A stretch of 64,000 nucleotides of DNA from Gamsiella multidivaricata (taxonomy: Eukaryota; Mortierellomycota; Mortierellomycetes; Mortierellales; Mortierellaceae), in the NCBI RefSeq assembly GCF_025024155.1, contig NW_026251766.1, positions 186,001-250,000 of the forward strand. Reading direction: 5' to 3'. The notes beneath the pieces were generated by a model. That model searched no databases, had not been told where the DNA came from, and saw only the letters and a program-made list of their open reading frames with translations. This document shows positions 23,592-34,659 of this stretch, piece by piece (the stretch's first letter is position 1; each line of letters starts with the position of its first letter). Position numbers and translations under genes: made by a program.

Positions 23592-26500
23592 ATGGCATTC
23601 AACATCTCTGACGAGGATGACCCCCACCACGACGAATTTGACGAGTATACGGATGCGAAGCAGCCTGCCCGTCCGAAGTTCTACCGTCGCCGCAAGTTCT
23701 GGATCTGCTGCATCCCCACAACCATCATCGCTGTCGTCGTCATCGTCGTCTTGGCCCTCTATGTGATCATGCCCAAGATTGCCCAGGGTCTGATGAACAA
23801 GGCCACCATCAGTTTCTCACAGATTGTAAGCCCTACAATATCAACATCAGAATCAGCACCAGCGCAAGCACCAGCATCAACAAAAAAAAAAAAAAAAAAA
23901 AACCCCTCGTCTGGATCGTCATTTCTTCGCTAACTCGCCTTTCTTTCTTCTTTTTTTCTTTCTTTCCTTTTGCAATCAACCAGGACATCGCGAACCCTTC
24001 ACCCACGTCTATGGACATTGTCTTACAGGGCGACATGCACAATACCGGTCCTTTCCATGCGGAAATCTCCTTCCCTGGCGCCGTTGCTGTCTCTTGGAAC
24101 AATCTCCAGCTGGGTACCACCGAAATTCCAGGCTCAAGCTCGGCTTCGTGAGTAAAAATATGCACTTTGCGTCCCTGGCACTGCTGTTAAACCATTATCG
24201 GCATTCTGACCAACCCATTACATCCAACTTTATTTCACTACTCCAATAATACCTACAGTGGTGGCCATGGTGCTTTGAACATGCAGAGCAGTTTCGTTAT
24301 CACCAACGCCACTGCCTTCTCAGAGTTCTCGAGCTATATGCTCAATGCCCAGTCATTTGTCTGGCACTTTGAAGGCAAGATTAACGTCAAGGCCCTGGGT
24401 CGCAGCGTCAAGGACCTCGTTCTGAAGAAGGATATCACCGTCAATGGTAAGCATCCGCACCACTGTGCTCTCTGGCTTCAAAAAGCATCACAATCACCTG
24501 CAATCGTACCCACCTCTTATCATTGCTTTGACTATTACCTCTCGTAGCATTCAACGGCCTGTCCGGCGTCACTATTCAAAAGTTCTCGCTCCCTGGCGAT
24601 GACCCCAACGGTAACGGTATCATCATCGAGATCGAATCCAGTGTCACCAATCCCTCAGCGATCCAGATGTACATGGGTGATCTAACATTGGCCATCTCGT
24701 ACAAGAACACTCTCATGGGCTATGTCACTGCCAGCAACCTGACTATGGTCCGCGGTCCCCAGATCTTGAGCATGAAGGGTGTTTTGATTCCGCAGAACGC
24801 CACTGAGGGTCTGGCCGATACGTCCGAAATGATGTCGCGCTACATCGGCAATGTCGTAACCGATACTATCGCCACTGGTTACGAGGTGAAGCCGGACGGC
24901 GTCAACCCGCTCGATTGGTTGTCTTCTGCGATCAAGAGCCTTAAGCTGACTATTCCCTTACAGAGTCCCCAGCCTTTGCAGCTCATCAAAGCACTGGACC
25001 TTGGCGCTCTGGGACTCGTCTTCACTCCTCCTACCGCCTACCAGCCTGCGACGACTTCAACAGGCGTTCTCGCCAACTACAGTCTTCCCGATGGCTTTGG
25101 TTTCAAAATTCAGTTCACTCAGGTCGCTAACGAGCTCACTTTGAGTCGTAACAACGTTACCATCGCCAATCTCAACTCGTCCTACAGCCCTTCGACTTCC
25201 GACGCGAATGCTGGCACTCTCAACTTCAACTTATTGGCTACTCCCCTGAATGTCCCTGAGGAATCCCACCAAGTGTTCCAAGAGTTCAACCGCGACTTGA
25301 CCATCGGTTCCAACCTTCCGTTCAATGTTGTCGGCAAGGCCTCGGTCTTTGCCAACACCTCGATTGGAACAATCAATCTCGTCAACATTCCATTTAATGC
25401 CTCTACTCAACTTGGTGGTCTCCAGGGCCTGGCCAATCCTGCGCCAACCATCACTTCCCTCCAGGTCGTGTCCAGCACGGCGAATGATCTGACCATGGCT
25501 ATCACCGTCGTGATTGTGAACCCCTCCTCAATCTCGTTAAACGCGGGTGACGTTGTGCTCGATCTCGTGTACAAAGGCGTCCGTCTCGGAACCGTAGCCA
25601 TGCCTAATCTAGCCATTGTCCCTGGTGCAAACACTGTCAATGCCTCGTCCACCATCGACCCTGCTGCCTCCCCTGAGGGACTTGAGCTCTTGAGCCTGTA
25701 CACCTCTGGTACCGGTGCTCCGGTCAACATTGTCGGGACTTCTGCGAGCACTGCTATTGACTCGCTGATCCTTGCATTTAGTACTCTGGACATTGGGTCT
25801 GAGGTGCCCGGTCTCCAATCCAAATTATTGGCCGGTGCCTCTTTGGTAGTTCTTGACACGACTCTCACCAATGGAATCGCCCAGACTACGGTCATGGTCA
25901 ACAACCCCTTCATCCCACCCATGGCCATCCTGTCTATCGACTGCAAGATCACCTACAATGGCGTCTCGTTGGGAACACTCGTCTCTACCTTCAGTAACCC
26001 ACCAGTGATCCCTGGAGTCGGCCAGGGTACGATCACCGCTGGCTTGGCCATGAACACCGACCCTACCGATCTCGTAACCCTGATCCGCGCTCAAGCCCAA
26101 AAGAACGGCATGGATACTGATGTCTTTGACGGTCTACTCTCGCTGAATCAGGGCGGTAACCCTCCCTCTAGCCTTTTTGACGGCTTCAACATCGCAGATT
26201 TCACGATCAAGGCTATGACCGGTCTCGCAGTCGACATCGCCATGACTACGACCGTCAAGTTGGGCGACTACCAAGTGACGATTCCTTACACTCAAACTGG
26301 CGTCGCCATTGCTACAGACCAGTCCATACTGAGACTGATTCCTATCGTCGGCACGCCCATTGCTCAAATATTGGTGGAGCGCGCGGTCCTTGCGTTCAAT
26401 TCCATCGATATCCTTGCTCCAGAGGAGACCGGCTTCCAAACCGACATTGTTGGAGCCATCACCGACACTGGTCCATTGGATGCGCAGATCCAATTCGTTA

Positions 26501-28740
26501 GTGCGGTGACTATTTCATACGCTGGCAAGGTGATCGGATCCATGATGATGCCGACTGTAAACGCGACTGCCAACAAGGGTGCTGAACTGAACCTGGCTGG
26601 CGTGGCCTTCACGGTGATAGACCTCGCAGCATTCACGGACTTCAACATCTTTGCATTGAACAACGCCAAGTTTGACTGGACCATATCTGCTGAGAATATT
26701 GTCGTGAACGCCCTGGGTGTCGCTCTTCCCGGTGTGACCATGACCAAGACGGTGACCCTAGACGGATTCGACAAATTGGCTAGCCTGCAGCTGTCAAGCT
26801 ACATCATTAACAGCATCGATGCTACAGGAATGCACATGGTCATCAGTGCCTCGATTTCTAACCCGTCGACCATCGGCATGACCATCCCGACCTCGATCTT
26901 CAACACAATTTTCCAGGGCAAGGTTCTCGGACCAGCCGTCGCCAAGGGACTTGCGCTTATTCCTCACGGCACCTCAAGCTTCGCCTTGAATGCGACCATC
27001 GCGACTGGCCTCGGCGACATGAGGCCCTACTTGACAGGCATCTTCCACAACGCTTTGAATAATGTATCGACTGAGCTCGACGCCCAGGGTGCGGGCGCCC
27101 CTGGAATCTCGTGGCTGGACGCGGCAGTCAAGACACTCAATCTCCATACTGCGTTGCCGCCTCTGTCGCTGCCGCCAATCGAATCCGTCACGATCGATGC
27201 CATGTCGATGGACTTTGCTTGTGATACCTGCGTCTGGACCCCTAACGTTGTCTCGGCCATCACTGCTAAAACTAACCTGCCTTTCAGCAACGGTGCACCC
27301 ATCATCCAGCTCAGCCAGCATATCCAGATTCTGGACAAGAATGGCCAGCTCGTGGGGACACTGAACACCCCTTATGCCCCCGCGAATGCCTCTAGCAGCA
27401 TGGTGTCGACTACGACTCCCTTGGCACCTTTGGTTATTGCTGATGGCTCGCATGAAATCTATGAGGCCTTTATTGGAGATTTGAACGCCGCCACGACGTA
27501 CGAATTAGGTTTGAGCGGAACGACTGATGCCATCCTTGACTTGGGAGAGCTCGGCCAGATCGAGATCCAGGGGATCAACCTTGACGTCAAGACTCCGCTT
27601 GATGGTCTTCAAGGACTGAAAGTCATCGAGTTCCTTAACCCACTCGGTATGGGTTCAGGCGAGCATAACGGCATCCCAACCATCGATATGACCGTACTCG
27701 TCAACATCCATAATCCCAGTAAGCTCACACTCAACATCGGAAACCTCGTGTTGAATGGCGGTGTAAATTACACGGAGGAAGGATATCTCGGTACCACATC
27801 AATCAATAACTTGCAGCTGGTACCAGGGGACAATCGATATGTTTCTCTGGCGTCGCTCAGCGTTCTTTCACCCAATATGGAGGATTTCCTCATGTCGGTC
27901 CTCATGAGCGGCAATGTTTCCACGCTGTATCTGCAAGGATTTTCTGATTCGTCGAGCAACCCTGCTCTTTCAGCTGGATTAAAGGATCTTCGAAGCGAGA
28001 TTGGTATTCCGCCAAACTTCAAAGTTCCAAATGCTGGTTATCCATACCTCAACAACACAGTCAAGATCAAGGTCCTGCCAACGACGGTGGACGACGGCTT
28101 GGTCGAGATGTCGATGGACTTCCGCAGTATGTACTATGGAGCCACGGTTCACTTTGATGACGCCGTTGTTGACCGGGATCGATTCGAAGCTCCTTTCAGC
28201 AACGTCGCCCTTGCTGCCACCACCGGAGCTCCAGTACCAGTGTTTGCTTTCATGAGCAACTTTCAGTTTTCCGTAGGCGGAAATGACATCAAGACCGTCA
28301 CTTTCAAGGTCAATTTTACCGATGCGATTGAACCTAGCAACCCTCTGAGTCGCGATAAGTTAGTGGGGATGGTAGAACGCTCTAAGTCGGGATATGTGAA
28401 CAGTTCCATCGACTTGTACCCGACTATCCACTTCAATAACGACCCGACACAAATGAATGTCGATTGGACCTCGGGTACATATTTCCCTGAGACCGGCGGA
28501 ATCATCCCTATTCAGACTGGCCCAGACTTTGCCTTGCTTCTCAACTGGTGGGACAAGAACCATCCAGAAGCGGCCGCGATTTTGGACCCAGTTTCATCCG
28601 TCACCACGACGGTAGCTGCCACCTCGCCGGCGACCGTCTCTCCGCTGCCTGTTGCGACGACCACAGCATCAAACCCCACCCAAACGACGGCTGCACCCAG
28701 TTTTACGCCCTCGCCAAGCACAGCTCCCATAACGCCATAA
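23592..28740 (+). CDS. Large single-pass membrane protein with repeated DUF3712/Tag1-like domains
   Basis: Four exons in phase: 23592-23825, 23984-24147, 24259-24446 and 24548-28740 (1592 residues). The acidic cytosolic N-terminus (MAFNISDEDDPHHDEFDEY) is followed by a basic stop-transfer patch RRRKFW and one membrane segment at about residues 38-60, so it is a type II protein with a long lumenal or extracellular part. The rest is made of recurring beta-rich units with the pattern V-N-P-S followed by L-G-x-V/T and IPG, for example SSVTNPSAIQMYMGD, VVIVNPSSISLNAGD and ASISNPSTIGMTIPT. This is characteristic of fungal DUF3712 (LEA-2-like) proteins, including the vacuolar-membrane protein Tag1. 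Many NxS/T sites are present, and the C-terminal 60 residues are a Thr/Pro/Ser/Ala linker. Tag1 has been linked to vacuole acidity and autophagy termination. That function is only an inference here, and a wall-facing protein is an alternative. Confidence 0.8.
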
Positions 28741-28889
28741 TATATTAGCAGTATCATCAAACGACTCTTTACAAATATATACGCATACTACGCGGTTAAG
28801 TCCCTCCTTTCTGTCCTCTACGTTCTCTCTATCTACCTACTCTTGCATCAGCAAACCATCGAATAACTAATTTTAATGACGAACTCAGC

Positions 28890-29385
28890 TCCTGTAATCA
28901 AGGTGTGCATATTGCTTCGCCGTAGTTTTATTGCAATGAAGGTAGATACTTTCATAGCAACATGAACCTACTTTCTTTGATCTGACTAGGTGGCAAAAAG
29001 GTTGCAGTCTTCCCCAATGAGGTTGCGAATCGCATAGCATTACCGTCCAGCGGCAGTAGGCTAATTTCATCGCGCCCAACCTCTGATCTATAGATGTAGA
29101 CTGATCAGTAGTATTCGCAGTTGGCAGTGCCGACGAGATCGTGCTCATGCCTCCCAACTTTTCTTCAAGGGCAAAAATTTAAGCTATGAGGGCGTCCTTA
29201 CGCTCGGAAGTCGCTAGCTCTGCCTCGAGAGCAGCGATTTTTGCTTTCAGTGGATCGACAGTTGCATTACTTGAGAGTTGTACTGTAGATGCAGCGTCAA
29301 GGAGTGCAGAGCCGAAAATTGCAAGTGACATTGCGGCATTGATCGTCACAGTATCTGTCTATCAAATTTTGAAAGAAGGTTCCGA
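28890..29385 (-). pseudogene. Short coding relic with coiled-coil segment
   Basis: A minus-strand frame reads DTVTINAAMSLAIFGSALLD, then LKAKIAALEAELATSERKDA, a TAA, then IFALEEKLGGMSTISSALP and onwards. The heptad-like LKAKIAALEAEL is coding-like, but an in-frame stop splits it. It has no recognised family. It lies directly beyond the 3' end of Fanzor relic B, and could be a fragment of the sequence into which that gene inserted. Confidence 0.3.
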
Positions 29386-29629
29386 CCCCCTATGATTATG
29401 CTGATGGCATGAACTTGGCAGGCCGGCACTGGTTCTGGATTTGCGACAGACACACGGTGGCAACGTTCTCAGAGCTGACAATATCACGATCAAAGTACAT
29501 TTGACAGCTTCGGCAGTACTTTGACCGCCTCTTGTCGGACTCCAAGAACGCCATACACTGGTCACGAGGGCACCGAGCACTGGTGTAGTACTAATGCACC
29601 CCGACCACAATGTATCCCATAGTCTTTGC

Positions 29630-29724
29630 CTAGCAGCAACGCCAAGGAACAAATAAACAGATGAGAAAAAGTTGCAGTGCGGATGAGAGATGGTATGCCA
29701 TACTTTCTTTTTTCTTCTTCTTAC
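29630..29724 (-). other. Intron in Fanzor relic B, position shared with relic C
   Basis: A 95-base GTAAGA...CTAG intron falls after a Lys codon and directly before AKTMGYIVVGV. The 94-base intron of relic C falls at the equivalent place, after Lys and before ARSLGYIVVGV, in the same phase. Confidence 0.75.
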
Positions 29725-31349
29725 CTTGCCGACAAATTTCTTCTCGGGCGAATTAAAAGAGCCCAATCCTATCGCAAACACCACTTTTACGCCATCCTGC
29801 GAGCTCAGCAGCTGACCAACAAAGTCCTTGCTAACGGCAAGGTCAAGCAAGACCGCAACTGCGTAGTCATACGTTGCCTGTTGAGCCTTTTGAAGATCCC
29901 AGCGCTTCCTTAGCATCCATTGACTGTGGTAAATGTCAAAAATGCGGACTCTTGTGGTGGTCGCGGCGGTGCCGTCCGTGCCAGGCGCCTCCAGATACGC
30001 TAGATATTCCTCGATCTTCTCCACGGTAAATGCGGGCAGTCTTGCCTCAAGAACATCAATGCGTGCCGCGGCCTTCTGCTTTTCTGGGAGGCGTTTGAAG
30101 AGCATGTAAGGCCTGTGGAGGAATGCCCTGCGGATTCGTGAAGACTCTCTTTTCGTAGGTAAGGCGGGATCGACTCTTGTCGCTGTCATTGTGTAAACCT
30201 CACCCGGGTCAATGCCGATGACCACAGTATCGCCTGGTGGGCAAGTACCAGGAGAGTTGAGGCGCACCTCCACGTTCTCTAGAATCTTTGAACCTCGCTT
30301 CCAGTTGATGGCGTTGCGTGTGACATCGATCGTATCTGCGCCTGATGTTGTACCAGATGAGGCTTCTGAATTGGATGAGGGCGAAGCAGCCACAGTAGGG
30401 TCTGCAGGTGGCAGTTGGTGTATCGACAGCCTCTGCCGCTTTGAACTTTCTGGCATCAAAGACGGGAGCGTGATGCGTTTCTTCTTGGCGGGTCCCGTCG
30501 CTGATGCGACCGGATCTGTACCAGGTTCGCCCCCTCTATTTTCAAGAAACGCGTCGTCGAGGTCATAGTCACCGTCAACATCGTGGAACAGGGTCAAATC
30601 CTCGTCGTCGTCGTCGTCGTCGTGTCCACCTTCATCGTCGTCATCACCCCTGATGCTTTGATGGGGTGCTCGGCGTCGCGTTGTCATTGTGTCATACGCA
30701 AGAAGATGCAACACCAGTCCGTTCGTGCAGATGACGCCCCGAAGCTTGAACCTTGTGTGGTGCTGTCTGTCACTCTGAAGCGAAGCCTTCTTGTAATACC
30801 CATCAAAGTGCGTCGCCGGATCCAGTCTGTATAGCAGCTTCTCGATGAGGATCCCTTTCTTGCCGACAACCTTGGCTTCCGCAGTGTAGGCTGCTGTATC
30901 GCTCAGCAATCGGGCTATAATCGACCGTGCCTTATCGCTTGTATAGAATAAATGGACAAGGTCCGCCTCTGACAAGAACATGAAGCCAGCTGCAAACTTT
31001 GCCTTGACAAAGTCTGCAAACATGCGCTTCTCGGTATTCTTTTCGAAGAAGTAGTCGATCGGATTTACATATTTGGGGCGCCCTTCATTCTCGGAAAACT
31101 ATTTAGGAGTGTTGAAAAGCTAATGGTTAACATTAGTGCTCCAAAAAGCAAGGACACAACGGCTACATTTTGCATACTCTTTAATATACCTTTGCGCCAT
31201 AGTAATGGACTCGCACTGCATTGTAGACTGCCGCAACAGCAAGCCTCCAGACCGTCAAAGGGAACATCTCTGGTTCTTGCTGGCAAAAGGGGACAAAGCC
31301 GGCGAGCGTCGTGTACGCATCAAAGACACGTCGGGCATGGGTGACTGTT

Positions 31350-31452
31350 GCTTGTGCTTGTGCTTGTGCTTGTGCTTGTGCTTGTGCTTGTGCTTGTGCT
31401 TGTGCTTGTGCTTGTGCTTGTGCTTGTGCTTGTGCTTGTGCTTGTGCTTGCG
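31350..31452. repeat. (TGTGCT)n hexanucleotide repeat, about 17 units
   Basis: Near-perfect CTTGTG/TGTGCT units. On the minus strand, in the phase of Fanzor relic B, the repeat encodes alternating Gln-Ala between the N-lobe and the segment HARRVFDAYTTLAG. The other frames give Ser-Thr/Lys-His or Cys-Leu, which explains the odd long frames seen here on both strands. Confidence 0.95.
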
Positions 31453-33261
31453 GTTGCGGGGCAGCAGGGACCAACGGCGTATTTCGAGTGCTTATTCTGA
31501 GCGCAGGGGCAATCGATACTCGAACAGCCTGGGAACCTCGTCCTTCTTGACCACTGCACAAGAGTGTGTTGAGTGCAAAGTAGAAGGCCTTGCTGTTGAT
31601 AATGTCTGCATGTCCTCCGTCCGCTGTGATACATCTGTCGCTATGTTTTTGGAACGAACAAGCCGCGCGATATCCAGTGCAATGACCTCGTACATATGCA
31701 TCTAGATCGCGTTAAGGATCGCAACCGCTGAACGTAGCCTGTCTGAAAGGAGCTTGCTTTCTGCAGCCGATATCCGATCCATTCGCTTTATGTTGGCCCG
31801 GATACTCCCCACAGTGAGTGCCTTGGTTATATGCAGCTTGCGGAGGCGGCGGTCCGCTGCAGTTGCAGAAGCGGGCCTTGGGTTCGATGGGTTGGCGAAG
31901 CCCGCCCCTTTCCGCTTCCTCAGCAGTGCCCCCTTCTTCCTCTTTTTCTTGTTCTTTTTCGCGACCGCCTTCTGAGTCTTAACGCGGGGCTTTGCTTTTG
32001 GCTGCAGGCGATCGTGAGATACGGCAGTCGAGAAGTCAATCGATTGTCGTGGTAGGATCGATTTCTTGTCAGAAAAGATCGGCCGGAACTGGTTGCGCTT
32101 TGATTTCCTCGCAACGTAGAAGGGAACCGCACTAGTAAGTACACACATGCATCGCCATGCAAAGGTGTTAGAGAACTTGTTGTCTGTACAACACGCGCGT
32201 GAATGAAGTGGTATCGCACTTAAATTACCTTCTACTCGCATGCTGATATGCAGTGACGGCAAATCGTTCCGCCTTAAAGTGCCGGAACTGCGGCGATGCA
32301 ATGTTAAAATCAAAGCCGAGCATGTCCTCATCGGCGGCCTCATCTCCTGGCTGCGATTGGAGCACTTTCTCCTCGAGACCCAAAAAGATGTCTTCCGATG
32401 GCTTGAATCGGGTCTGGTCGATATCCTCATGGGTTTTGATGGCTGCCGTGAACCTGTAAGCATCGAGCATCTGGCGGATATCGGGCGACTAGGGAAGAGC
32501 GCGGATGATTTCCAGGTTGCGAACTATTCCAAGGCCGGGAATGTTCTCGGTATAGTCGTTCTTGGACATGATGCCCAGCAGCGTCACATAGTCTGCGCTG
32601 GGAACCTGGAGTGCATTGGTAACACTCTCCTTGGTGTACAACGCATAGGCTAGGCCGAGGGAGATCGGCTGCAAACCCTTGGTGATCGACGGATATATCA
32701 ACAGACCGGAGTCGGCTGACACCACGAAGCGATCGGTTGCTAGGGCTAGTCTGCGTGCAATGCAGGTGTAGGCCTCGCTCCTGCAAGTGCAGACAGAAAA
32801 CCCCTTTTCTCGTAAGGGAGCGTCAGCTTGGCAACCGTATCAAATCTGTACACATCACGGAGGCCCTTCTTGATCTTCATTACCACGCTCTTCGAGGTCC
32901 ATTGGCCGCTCGACGACTTCGTGCTCATGACTTTCAAATTCGCCTGTAACTTCTCGAGGTCCGCTGTCAGTCTGTTCTTTCACCTGGTGTGCTCGTTCCG
33001 CTTCTGCTGGGATGGGGCGCCATCGATGTGAATCGTACATTGCGCAGGGGTAAAGTCCTCCGCCAAACGCACTGCCATCGTGAGACCGACAGTTCAGACC
33101 TTGCTTGGGTCGTAATCATCCGTGATCTGGCGAACGGGGAATCCATAAAACACACCGAAGAGGTCAACCCCAACAGCTTGGTTCTGGTAATTTTGAGGAT
33201 CCGCGGCATCTGGATCCAAACCGCGCTTCTTCAGAGTACTGTAAAAGCCTCTTATGCCCAT

Positions 33262-34424
33262 GCCATGATCACTATGGTGGGTTGACAGCTTAGCAGGGTT
33301 AGTGAAACCCTCTCATGACGCTGAAGATATGCAAGGATAGGCTTGGAGGGTACATTACCTTTTCTATAGGCGTATGGTATCTAGCGTGAAGGCGTATATG
33401 GATGGCGAACTACGGGCGAAGGGCGATGAGGAGAAAGGATGACGAATGAAAGGTAGGAAAATGTGCTGTTGTGGTGTCGCGAATAGACGAATGCTGCCGC
33501 TTGCGCTGAAAGAGTGAACGAAAAAGAAAGGAAAGATGGTTGTGGACTGTGTGGCAGGCTGAAAAGATGAAATAAAAGTATGGTGAAGAGATCTGCGAAG
33601 TGTGTGGCGGAATACTTCCAATAAAAAAGGCTTTGATAAAGAGTCATCACACTGATGGATGCCGGTCTCTTGACACGAAGCGCGATCAGTGTTTTACAAG
33701 TAGCTTTGCCACGGCCTGACACAGATGTTCACCCACATCGCCATCACCGCTGTTTCCAACGTACGCGGGGCAGGCGCAAATCCAGATAGGTCGCTAGGGA
33801 TGCAATTGAGGGTAGGAAATTAGTCAAGTAACGCGGTCAACCTTCAAAGTTTGGTAAACTTGAATTATTTGGCTGGTCTCGTAAAACTGATAATAAATTA
33901 CGAGGAAGAGCATCGCCCCAGAAAAAAGAATAAACCGTCTGATTCCTGAACCAGAGTCTCTTCTTCACATATATATCTTGTACCGCATTTTGCATTCATC
34001 CAGATTGTCCGGATAACACCGCATCATCGGCAGACACTGACTACCGTCGTCAGCAACCGACGCAACGAGATACAATCAACAGGGAATGCCAAGCCTGATC
34101 ATTCGCCACCTTTGCACCGTCAATCGCAACGTTTCCCCAATCTCCGATCGTCTCATTGAGCATCCATCATTGGCGCCCATCATCAGACGGCGTTATAAAG
34201 GTACAATAGAGGTCTGATCAGCGAACATTGCCATACAACGACTCCAGAGGGGTGGACTCGATTGTCACTTCATCGGACATCATATGCGAACACCTTGCAA
34301 CTACCCCAGTCATTCTCAATGGAACATAGTCCTCGCTCGAACCATTTAGCTAAACAACCCCCCACATTTATTTCCTTCCATTTCCGTCTCGTCTATTTTA
34401 CCTTTGTTCATTGCATTTCGATTA
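33262..34424. other. Spacer between Fanzor relics B and C
   Basis: About 1.15 kb with no supported gene. The first 400 bases are the likely promoter side of relic B, purine-rich on the plus strand. The two relics are divergently oriented across this spacer and the MITE that follows. Confidence 0.5.
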
Positions 34425-34639
34425 GTGATTCTCGCCGGTGAAAAAATATTCACCAGTGATTATCACTGGTGAACAAAGAATCGGTCTCGTGTATTTTAGT
34501 TCAACGGTGAGCGGTGGAATCCGGAAACTCGGTAGAGCTCAGTGATATAGAAGTACTATTACCATATGTGGAATTCACCAGTGAAAAAATCACAAAAAAA
34601 GTTGTTCACCGCGGTTAACCGTTTACCGGTGAGAATCAC
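34425..34639. mobile_element. 215-bp MITE with TA target duplication
   Basis: The left end GTGATTCTCGCCGGTGAA and the right end TTTACCGGTGAGAATCAC form an imperfect terminal inverted repeat. Both ends are flanked by TA (34423-34424 and 34640-34641), the target duplication of Tc1/mariner-type elements. The interior is full of further CACCAGTGA/TCACTGGTG half-sites, including a near-perfect palindrome at about 34451-34471. No coding capacity. It sits between the two divergent Fanzor relics. Confidence 0.7.
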
Positions 34640-34659
34640 TAGAAGAGACCATACCTCTA

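Larger units (their letters stand above)
29396..33261 (-). pseudogene. Fanzor relic B: FEN1/XPG-like nuclease fused to Fanzor RuvC nuclease
   Basis: The gene starts MGIRGFYSTLKKRGLDPD (ATG at 33261-33259), a FEN1/XPG-type N-terminus. XPG-N acidic residues occur in VGVDLFGVFYG and CTIHIDGAPSQQKR. XPG-I is EAYTCIARR then VVSADSGLLIYPS, where the second Asp of the usual DxD is Gly. The H3TH is LLGIMSKNDYTENIPGLGI. An intron with CTAAC branch sequence (GTAATT near 32229 to CTAG near 32127) joins in frame to a Lys-rich linker (KTQKAVAKKNKKKRKKGALL). The Fanzor N-lobe follows (LRSAVAILNAI; MYEVIALDIARLV), then a Gln-Ala repeat, an intron near 31115-31180, RuvC-I VVIGIDPGEVYTMTATRVD (Asp 30208-30210), AIGLGSF, an intron at 29724-29630, GYIVVGVH, stop, YYTSARCP, a zinc ribbon and RuvC-III FDRDIVSSENVA (Asp 29482-29484). 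In-frame stops lie at 33094, 32980, 32489, 31702, 31099 and 29591. A frameshift near 31620 is also needed. Confidence 0.75.

Noticed and set aside
29362..29629. C-terminal extension of the unspliced relic B frame after FVGK
   Set aside because: Reading through the 29630-29724 intron gives a different frame. The spliced frame restores GYIVVGV, the zinc ribbon and RuvC-III, matching relic C.
31136..31705. Open frames with Cys-Leu, Cys-Ala or Ser-Thr runs on both strands
   Set aside because: All are produced by the TGTGCT hexanucleotide; only the Gln-Ala frame continues into the Fanzor relic.
31702..32470. The XPG part as a separate gene ending at YQHASRR
   Set aside because: The stop right after it lies inside a GT...AG intron with a CTAAC branch site, and removal keeps phase into the basic linker. 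Kept as the main alternative in the finding, not as the annotation.
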